A DNA stretch of 64,000 nucleotides from positions 186,001 to 250,000 of the forward strand of contig CBDCFM010000016.1 in assembly GCA_965216035.1 (NCBI GenBank). Reading direction: 5' to 3'. Below the pieces are notes generated by a model that saw only the letters and a list, made by a program, of their open reading frames with translations, was not told the DNA's origin and did no database searches. Positions 55,042 to 61,968 of this stretch are shown one piece after another (the first letter of the stretch is position 1; the number at the start of each line of letters is the position of its first letter). Source of the stretch: G963664115 sp965216035 (GTDB lineage Bacteria; Acidobacteriota; Terriglobia; 20CM-2-55-15). The translations under genes and the position numbers were made by a program.

Positions 55042-56395
55042 TGGTGTTTAGGAGATTGATTCAAGCGGCGGTCTGATCGAGCTTTGTCACTTCGATTCCA
55101 TCGTTAAATTTCACTCCAGTAATCACCTTGACCAGATCATCGAATCCTCGTAATCGTCGCCAGTTCTTCTCAGCGCACTGACCCAGCTTGAACATCATGT
55201 GCAGCATTCCATCCCGTGTCAGGCAGCCTCTGGATCGCTTGGTTCGGTGTCGAATGGTGGCAAAGGTCGATTCAATGGGATTAGTCGTTCGGATGCTCTG
55301 CCAGTGCTTGGCCGGAAAGCCGTAAAAGGCCAGCAGTGCTTCTCTGTCTTTCTGCAGGCAGACAGTGGCTTTCGGATACTTCGGCTCATAGGTTTCAATG
55401 AACAGATCGAATGCCTTCTCGGCATCTGCGTGTGTCTCAGCCTTCCAGATCGCGTGCAGTGCCTGTTTCGCTTTCGCCTGGACCGACTTGGGTAAGCAGT
55501 TGAGCACATTCATGGTCTTGTGCATCCAGCAGCGTTGTTGGTGTGTCTCGGGATAGATTTCCTCCAGTGCGGCCCAGAACCCCATCGCCCCGTCACCGAT
55601 GGCCAACTTCGGAATATTCATCCCTCGGGACTTCAGCTTCAACAAGACCTCACGCCAACTCTGTGTCGATTCCCGTACACCGTCTTCGATCGCCAGAAAA
55701 CGCTTCTCTCCGCGTTCATTCACGCCGATCACGACCAACGCACACAACTTGGTTTGTTCAGCTCGAAGTCCGCTGTAGATACCGTCGGCCCAGACATAGA
55801 CCCAGCGGTCGGCGTCCAAACGCTGGTCGCACCCGATGCGGTACTCTTCAGCCCAGACCCGTTTCAAGCGCGATACCGTGCTCGCTGACAAGCCCTGCGC
55901 CTTCGGACCGACAAGAACTTTCAGGGCCTCACCCATCTCGCCACTGGAGACGCCTTTCAAATACAACCACGGCACGGCGGCTTCCATCGACTGCGTCTTC
56001 CGAATGTAGGGGGGTACCAGGGCCGAGCGGAACGTCACAGCTTCGCCCGTCTTGGCGCGAACCTTCGGGATTTGCACCGTTACCGGACCCAGGCCGGTCT
56101 GCAGCTCGCGTTCAGGCAGATAACCGTTGCGCACCACTCCAGCCTTCCCCGTCTCGGTTCGCCGATCGCCGTGCTGGGATAGCAGTTCGGACAGTTCGGC
56201 TTCCACAGCGCGTTGGATCAGCTCTTGCGCCCCGGCTCGTAGCAGGTCGGTCACTGGGTCTGCAATCGCTTCTCGATCTTCCAGTTCAATAACGATACTC
56301 TTACTCATAGTGGCGTATCTCCTTTGGTTGCTTTGAAGTCTCGTAAACAACAAATCAACCAGATACGCCGCTTTTCTTCAATCCCTCAAACACCA
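55042..56395 (-). mobile_element. IS256-family insertion sequence, intact
   Basis: Ends are related inverted repeats: TGGTGTTTAGGAGATTGA on the left and TGGTGTTTGAGGGATTGA on the complement of the right, both leading into AAGCGGCG. The length of 1354 bp fits the family. The 8-9 bases outside each end (GTCAAAAG left, GATTCGGT right) are not alike, so no target duplication survives. Confidence 0.85.
55061..56308 (-). CDS. IS256-family transposase
   Basis: A 415-residue transposase of the Mutator group. The start ATG at 56308 (MSKSIVIELEDREAIADP) is preferred over a frame extending to 56353. The DDE residues lie in VWADGIYSG, AIGDGAMGF and TTNPIESTF, and WMHKTMNVL is typical of the family. Length and motifs are normal, so it may still be active. 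It is the only complete transposase outside the prophage. Confidence 0.92.
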   Translation of the reverse strand: MSKSIVIELEDREAIADPVTDLLRAGAQELIQRAVEAELSELLSQHGDRRTETGKAGVVRNGYLPERELQTGLGPVTVQIPKVRAKTGEAVTFRSALVPPYIRKTQSMEAAVPWLYLKGVSSGEMGEALKVLVGPKAQGLSASTVSRLKRVWAEEYRIGCDQRLDADRWVYVWADGIYSGLRAEQTKLCALVVIGVNERGEKRFLAIEDGVRESTQSWREVLLKLKSRGMNIPKLAIGDGAMGFWAALEEIYPETHQQRCWMHKTMNVLNCLPKSVQAKAKQALHAIWKAETHADAEKAFDLFIETYEPKYPKATVCLQKDREALLAFYGFPAKHWQSIRTTNPIESTFATIRHRTKRSRGCLTRDGMLHMMFKLGQCAEKNWRRLRGFDDLVKVITGVKFNDGIEVTKLDQTAA

Positions 56396-56539
56396 GATTC
56401 GGTTATAACTCCTGAATTGTAGCAGTCTGCCAAAGGCTCCGAAACGGACACCTCCGTTAGTATCGCGAGGCAACAGGCTATGGAAAAGGAAGCAGGAGAA
56501 CGTTCAGTGATCGATAGGCCCGGGCACTTGTAGCGGGTC

Positions 56540-56548
56540 TGGTATAAT
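56540..56548 (+). promoter_or_regulatory. extended -10 promoter of the nfeD operon
   Basis: TGGTATAAT is a perfect extended -10 (TGnTATAAT). Its last base is 7 bases before the ATG at 56555, so transcription would begin at or near the start codon and the mRNA would be leaderless or nearly so. No Shine-Dalgarno is present. The -35 region at the expected 17-base spacing is poor, as is common for extended -10 promoters. Confidence 0.6.
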
Positions 56549-56554
56549 CGACGT

Positions 56555-57964
56555 ATGATTCGACCCCATGCTGAAAGGCACCCGGGCATAGCCGCCCGCG
56601 GCCTGGCGTGTGGCATCCGGAAGCTCTTTCGGACCTGTCGAAAACGGCCGTGTCTTCGACGCGCACTGGCTGTTGGCTGCATCGCAGGGGCGCTGGCCGG
56701 CGCTGTTCCCTCCTTCATGTCTTCCGCGGCTCAAGGGCGGACGATAGTCCAGATTGAACTCTCCGAGATCATCCACCCGGTCAGCGCTGACTACGTTGCT
56801 GCCGGATTGGCAAGAGCGGAGGAAGTCGGTGCTGCGGCTGTGATCATTCGATTGGACACTCCCGGAGGGCTCGTCGATTCGATGCGGGCCATTGTTGAGG
56901 ATATTCTAACTTCGGATGTTCCCGTCATCGTGTGGGTGGCTCCCAGTGGTGTGCGTGCCGCATCGGCCGGTTTCTTCATCCTGCTTTCAGGCGACCTGGC
57001 TTTGATGGCATCGGGTACCAATACAGGTGCGGCGCATCCGGTTTCATCTTTTGGCGGCGAGATTGACGACGTGATGGAGCAGAAAATCGTCAATGATGTT
57101 TCTGCGTTTCTCCGAAGCTATTCAGCCAAGCGTGGCAGAAACCCTGAACTTGCAGCACTGGCGGTTACGGAAAGCCGATCATTCACTGCGGAAGAGGCCC
57201 TCGAGAATGAGTTGATCGATGCCGTCATCGGTGATGTTGCCGAGATGGTCGAGGTCTTCGACGGACAGGAAATAACGCGTTTCGATGACACCGTCGAGGT
57301 GCTGGCTCTTGCAGGTGCTTCGGTTGAGGTTTTCGAGATGACCTCAAGAGAGAGATTGCTCTCGATGATCATGAACCCAAACGTGGCGCTTGTGTTGGGC
57401 CTGCTGGGCTTGCTGGGGCTCTATCTTGAAATAACGAGCCCGGGTATGATCTTCCCCGGAGTAATCGGCGGTATCAGTCTGATACTCGCGTTATTCGCAT
57501 TTAATCTTCTTCCGACCAGCCTCACTGGAGTCCTGCTGCTTCTGCTTGGAATCGCTCTTTTCGTGGTTGAGGCGACGGTGCCCAGTGGTGGAGTTCTTGC
57601 GATGGGAGGTGTTGTCGCGATGGTTGCGGGTGGCCTCTTGCTCGTTGACGGGCCTATTCCCGAACTCCGCGTTCAACTGGCGACGGTATTGTCGGTAACC
57701 CTGCCTCTTGCGGTGATTACTGTTTTTCTCGTGCGCCTTGTGTTCGTTTCCCATCAGCAGAAGGCCGTTACGGGTTCGGCTGGTATGGTCGGGATTACAG
57801 GTACCGCAACCACCGGCATTGACACCCACGGCAAGGTGATGGTGCATGGTGAATACTGGCAAGCGCACTCCCAGTCTCCTATTCCGCCTGGGGCCCGTAT
57901 TCGGGTCGTAAAGATGGACGGACTCGACCTTGAGGTCGAAACCGAAAACGAGGAACAGCAATGA
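56555..57964 (+). CDS. nfeD: NfeD-like membrane-bound serine protease (ClpP-class)
   Basis: A 469-residue long-form NfeD. After an N-terminal basic segment and signal helix (to about residue 65) comes a ClpP-like protease domain, with VIIRLDTPGGLVDSMRAIVEDILTSDVPVIVWVAPSGVRAASAGFFILLSGDLALM, where the serine lies in ASAGFF. Several membrane helices (about 275-400) and a C-terminal OB-fold NfeD domain (GMVGITGTATT...YWQAHSQSPIPPGARIRVV) follow. Such proteins cleave hydrophobic segments and work with stomatin/slipin, as in the next gene. The stop overlaps the slipin start by 4 bp. Confidence 0.9.
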   Translation: MIRPHAERHPGIAARGLACGIRKLFRTCRKRPCLRRALAVGCIAGALAGAVPSFMSSAAQGRTIVQIELSEIIHPVSADYVAAGLARAEEVGAAAVIIRLDTPGGLVDSMRAIVEDILTSDVPVIVWVAPSGVRAASAGFFILLSGDLALMASGTNTGAAHPVSSFGGEIDDVMEQKIVNDVSAFLRSYSAKRGRNPELAALAVTESRSFTAEEALENELIDAVIGDVAEMVEVFDGQEITRFDDTVEVLALAGASVEVFEMTSRERLLSMIMNPNVALVLGLLGLLGLYLEITSPGMIFPGVIGGISLILALFAFNLLPTSLTGVLLLLLGIALFVVEATVPSGGVLAMGGVVAMVAGGLLLVDGPIPELRVQLATVLSVTLPLAVITVFLVRLVFVSHQQKAVTGSAGMVGITGTATTGIDTHGKVMVHGEYWQAHSQSPIPPGARIRVVKMDGLDLEVETENEEQQ

Positions 57965-58746
57965 ACGAGATTAATTTTGGAATCGTAGCGCTGATAATCA
58001 TCATGATCTGGCTCTTCAACTCCCTCAACATCCTGCGCGAATACGAGCGCGGGGTCATCTTCAGATTGGGCCGGCTTCTGGTGGATCCGAAAGGCCCGGG
58101 ATTGATCTGGGTCTTCTGGCCGATCGATAAGATCGTCCGTGTGAGCTTGAGGACGATCACGATGGACGTTCCCACGCAGGACGTGATCACAAAAGACAAC
58201 GTTACAGTAAAGGTCAACGCCGTCGTTTATTTTCGCGTTGTCGAGGCGGACAGGGCGGTCGTCGAGGTTGAGAACTACCTTTACGCGACATCGCAGCTGG
58301 CGCAGACGACGCTTCGTTCAGTTCTGGGAGAAGTGATTCTGGACGAATTGTTAAGCCATCGTGAGAAACTGAACTTGAGGCTGCAGGAAATCCTCGACTC
58401 ACATACCGACACCTGGGGAATCAAAGTATCGCTCGTAGAGATCAAGGGTGTGGACCTGCCTGAGACAATGCAGCGCTCGATGGCGCGTCAGGCGGAGGCC
58501 GAGCGCGAAAAGCGCGCCAAGATCATTCATGCTTCGGGTGAATATGAGGCGGCTGCCCGCTTGTCCGACGCTGCCAAAACGATCTCCGCGGAACCTATGG
58601 CCCTCCAGTTGCGCTATTTGCAGACCATGACGGAAATTGGGATAGAGGGCAAAAACACGACACTCGTTTTCCCGCTTCCCATCGATATCCTGGGTGCCCT
58701 CCATAAAGCTTTGACGGAGAAGGATGCGGACAGTAGTAGCGAATAG
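57961..58746 (+). CDS. slipin/stomatin-family (SPFH) membrane protein
   Basis: A 261-residue SPFH protein. One N-terminal membrane helix (about 4-22) leads to the conserved block LREYERGVIFRLGRLLVDPKGPGLIWVFWPIDKIVRVSLRTITMDVPTQDVITKDNVTVKVNAVVYFRV. A coiled-coil tail with SMARQAEAEREKRAKIIHASGEYEAA comes next. Slipins form membrane cages that partner with NfeD proteases. Its ATG lies in the nfeD stop (ATGA), so translation is coupled. Confidence 0.93.
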   Translation: MNEINFGIVALIIIMIWLFNSLNILREYERGVIFRLGRLLVDPKGPGLIWVFWPIDKIVRVSLRTITMDVPTQDVITKDNVTVKVNAVVYFRVVEADRAVVEVENYLYATSQLAQTTLRSVLGEVILDELLSHREKLNLRLQEILDSHTDTWGIKVSLVEIKGVDLPETMQRSMARQAEAEREKRAKIIHASGEYEAAARLSDAAKTISAEPMALQLRYLQTMTEIGIEGKNTTLVFPLPIDILGALHKALTEKDADSSSE

Positions 58747-58758
58747 AGAGCCGAATCG

Positions 58759-59322
58759 ATGGATGACAATTCCTGGAGAGGACACAACTTCACGCTGTTG
58801 ATTTTCGGCGGAGTTGTTGTTCTGTGCTCGATTTTTTTTATTCTTGGAATGATGGTCGGCCGCGCTCAAGTTCCTGCGGTTTCGGAAGTTAGGGCCGTCA
58901 CTGACGATACCTTCCCTGAGGACGAAATCGAGGACCTCGATCTACGCTTCTACGAAGCGGTGGAGGAAAGCGAGCCGCCTCCCTTCGAGGCGTCCGTGCC
59001 CGAAGCCGGTTCTAGCGCCGATGCTGTGGCCGCTAATCAGCCTCCGCCGATTACGGCACCCCCTCTCGCTGCTGCGCCTGCGCCTGAAGTCGGCATCGCG
59101 ATCACTCTTCAAATCGCAGCTCTCAGCAGTTCAGGCCAGGCTGAAACCCTGCGCGCACAAATCGCCGAGAAAGGTTTTCCATCCTTTGTTGTGCGTCCAG
59201 GGCCAGAGGACCCGTCGGGTTTTCATCGCGTTCAGGTCGGACCTTTCAGCGATGCGGCTGAAGTGACGCGCGTCCGCGCGTTGCTGGAGGCCGAAGGATA
59301 TCAGCCCATCGTCAGGAACTGA
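58759..59322 (+). CDS. SPOR-domain membrane protein
   Basis: A 187-residue protein with one membrane helix (about residues 13-35), an acidic and proline/alanine-rich linker and a C-terminal SPOR domain (about 112-187, ITLQIAALSSSGQAETLRAQIAEKGFPSFVV...FHRVQVGPFSDAAEVTRVRALLE). SPOR domains bind denuded septal peptidoglycan. It starts 12 bp after the slipin stop in the same operon. Confidence 0.87.
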   Translation: MDDNSWRGHNFTLLIFGGVVVLCSIFFILGMMVGRAQVPAVSEVRAVTDDTFPEDEIEDLDLRFYEAVEESEPPPFEASVPEAGSSADAVAANQPPPITAPPLAAAPAPEVGIAITLQIAALSSSGQAETLRAQIAEKGFPSFVVRPGPEDPSGFHRVQVGPFSDAAEVTRVRALLEAEGYQPIVRN

Positions 59323-59325
59323 TCG

Positions 59326-60858
59326 ATGCATGGTCGGCGATTTCTTGCTGAAACCTCCACTGCGGTTAAGTTCGCTGCGGCCGGGACGTCCGGAGCACTT
59401 CTTGTCCTGGCTCTCCCGAAGCCTGACCTGTACTACCTGTCCTGGGTTGCTTTTGTGCCGTTGCTGTTAGCGCTGTCTCCCGAAGATTCGAGATTGAAGA
59501 CATTTGGCATCGGCTACTCGGCGGGCTTGATTTTCTTCGGAGGAAGTTGTTACTGGATCGTCAATACGATGGCAACTTATGGCGGACTGTCGTTGGTGAC
59601 GTCCCTGGGCGTCTTTGCACTATTCGTCGCTGTCTTTGCCCTGCATACCGCCCTGTTCGCAGTGTTGTTGCACCTTCAACTGGCACGCTTCGGACATTGG
59701 GGCCTGCTGTTGGCCCCACCCACCTGGGTGGCGGTCGAACTGATCCAGACGTATGCGATATTCGGCGGCTTCCCCTGGATGCTGGTCGGATACGCCCTTG
59801 CACCTTACAATGGCCTCCTTCAGGGGGTGACGTTTACGGGGGTCTACGGACTGTCATTCCTTCTGGTCGGCGTCGGATCGCTCCTGGCTCTCAGCCTCCG
59901 GGCAAGGAGTACGAAGCTCGTCCTCGTCGGGGCCAGTATTATGCTCATCGCCACCTTCATGCCGGCCCCACAAGGCAGCCTGCCCGAAGATCGACTGTTG
60001 GTCCGGGTGGTGCAGACAAACATCGACATCGAGCAGTCATGGGAAAGTACTGCTAGAGAGCGTTTGATGGACGAACTGCAAACGTTGTCAATCGGCACGC
60101 CTGCAAATCTGGATCTGGTAATCTGGCCCGAGACGCCGTCTCCATTTTATCTGGGTCGCGATGCCGGCTTTCGATCCCGAATGGGAGAAATCGCAGGGGC
60201 GCTAAACGCTCACTTTCTGTTGGGATATATCAGTTTTGACGGTGAAAAACCGTCCAACAGTGCGGGTGTCCTTTCACCCTCTGGAGAACAGATTTCCCGT
60301 TATGACAAAATTCATCTCGTGCCGTTTGGCGAGTACGTTCCGCTACGGAGCATCTTTTTTTTTGCAGAATCACTGACCCGCAATGTGAGTGATTTTGTGC
60401 CCGGATCTGAATACACACTGACGTCGGTGGACGATCACCGGATCGCAGCAACAATATGCTATGAGGACGTTTTCCCCGGACTCATGCGGCAGTTTACCCG
60501 ACGTGGCGCCGAGATCATCGTTAACGTCACCAACGACGGCTGGTTTGGCTCGACTTCAGCGCCATACCAGCACCTTCGAATGTCGATTGTTCGAGCGGTC
60601 GAGAATCGGCGGTATTTCGTCCGCGGTGCCAATACCGGCATTACGGCAATCATAGATCCTTACGGGAGGGTCGTGTCTCAGACTGAGCTGGGTGAAAGGA
60701 CCGTGCTTGACGGCATGGCCGGGTATCGTTCCGATCTGACATTCTATGTGCGTTTTGGCGATCTGTTCGCTTTTATGGCGGCGACCCTGGCTATAGTGGC
60801 GGTCTTCATGGCATGGAGAACGGGAGCGACCGGGAAGCGCCATGCCGGAAACCGATAG
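59326..60858 (+). CDS. lnt: apolipoprotein N-acyltransferase
   Basis: A 510-residue enzyme adding the third acyl chain to lipoproteins. The first half has about six membrane helices. The nitrilase-fold half carries the catalytic triad: Glu in VIWPETPSPF, Lys in RYDKIHLVPFGEY and Cys in ICYEDVFPG. It starts 3 bp after the SPOR gene stop. The presence of Lnt implies a diderm envelope. Confidence 0.93.
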   Translation: MHGRRFLAETSTAVKFAAAGTSGALLVLALPKPDLYYLSWVAFVPLLLALSPEDSRLKTFGIGYSAGLIFFGGSCYWIVNTMATYGGLSLVTSLGVFALFVAVFALHTALFAVLLHLQLARFGHWGLLLAPPTWVAVELIQTYAIFGGFPWMLVGYALAPYNGLLQGVTFTGVYGLSFLLVGVGSLLALSLRARSTKLVLVGASIMLIATFMPAPQGSLPEDRLLVRVVQTNIDIEQSWESTARERLMDELQTLSIGTPANLDLVIWPETPSPFYLGRDAGFRSRMGEIAGALNAHFLLGYISFDGEKPSNSAGVLSPSGEQISRYDKIHLVPFGEYVPLRSIFFFAESLTRNVSDFVPGSEYTLTSVDDHRIAATICYEDVFPGLMRQFTRRGAEIIVNVTNDGWFGSTSAPYQHLRMSIVRAVENRRYFVRGANTGITAIIDPYGRVVSQTELGERTVLDGMAGYRSDLTFYVRFGDLFAFMAATLAIVAVFMAWRTGATGKRHAGNR

Positions 60859-60869
60859 GACAATTCGAT

Positions 60870-61968
60870 ATGAATGATGAACTCCTGGAACGATTTTCCC
60901 GCCTCAAGGACCAAAGTCAAGAAATACGGAGGTTCCTTTGACTCGCCTGACAAGCAGAAGCGCATCGGCGCGTTTGAAAAAGCCATAGCCGAACCCAATT
61001 TCTGGTCGGATCAGGGGCGATCCACAGACATACTCCGCCAGAAAGCCCGCCTGGAAGAAAGCATCGAGTTGGACAGCAAAATCAGAGCCTATGTCGAAGA
61101 TGGGGAAGCACTCGCGGAGTTGGCGCGTGAAGGTGAGGACGTTGGCAAAGAACTTCCCGAGTTCCTGAACGAACTTGCCGAACTGATCGAACGTGTGGAA
61201 TTCCAGATGCTGCTTGGCGGGGAAAATGATCGCTTGAACGGGATTGTCACGATCCACCCAGGGGCCGGCGGAACCGAAGCGCAGGACTGGGCAGCCATGT
61301 TGATGCGCATGTACCTGAGGTGGGCGGAGAAAGGCGGCTATAAGACCCAGATACTGGACTATCTGGATGGAGAGGAAGCCGGTCTGAAATCGGTGACGTT
61401 CACTGTTTCAGGCGACTACGCGTACGGATATCTGATGAACGAATCCGGGGTCCATCGTCTTGTTCGCATATCTCCGTTTGATGCGACCAAGCGCCGTCAT
61501 ACTTCTTTTGCCTCGGTTTCGGTCTATCCGGAGATCGACGATCTGGTGGAAGTGGCGATCGAGGACAAGGACCTGCGCATCGACACCTACCGTTCCAGCG
61601 GCGCCGGTGGGCAGCACGTCAACGTCACGGATTCCGCCGTCCGGATTACCCACATCCCAACCGGTATCGTTGTGCAATGCCAGAATGAGCGATCCCAGCA
61701 CAAGAATCGCAACGTCGCGATCAAGCTTCTTCGGGCGCGCCTGTACGAAAGGGAAATAGAGCGAAAACGGGCTGAAGCTCAGGCGGTTGAGGACAGTAAG
61801 CTCGACATTGCCTGGGGCAGTCAGATTCGATCCTACGTCCTCGCCCCGTACCGTATGGTCAAAGATCATCGAACCAAGAAGGAAATGGGCGACGTCGATC
61901 GGGTCCTTGACGGTGATCTGGACGCATTCATTAAGGCCGCTCTCCAATGGAGAGTCAATCCGAAATGA
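60870..61968 (+). CDS. prfB: peptide chain release factor 2 (programmed +1 frameshift)
   Basis: RF2 recognises UGA and UAA stop codons. The gene begins with ATG at 60870 (MNDELLERFSRLKDQSQEI) and meets an in-frame TGA at 60939-60941 after 23 codons. Reading shifts +1 there and continues DSPDKQKRIGAFEKA to 61968, giving 365 residues in total. The second frame contains SPF in ISPFDA and GGQ in SGAGGQHVN, both intact. An ATG at 60874 in the second frame would give a shortened product and is less likely. Upstream is GATAGGA. The stop overlaps the recG start. Confidence 0.93.
60927..60942 (+). promoter_or_regulatory. RF2 autoregulatory frameshift site
   Basis: CGGAGG, a Shine-Dalgarno-like stimulator, is followed by TTC, then the slippery CTT and TGAC. 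The spacing (SD, three bases, CTT TGA C) is the classical prfB arrangement. Low RF2 slows termination at UGA and lets the ribosome slip to the +1 frame, so RF2 limits its own synthesis. Confidence 0.93.

Noticed and set aside
55034..56403. Target-site duplication around the IS256 element
   Set aside because: Flanks GTCAAAAG and GATTCGGT do not match at 8 or 9 bases.
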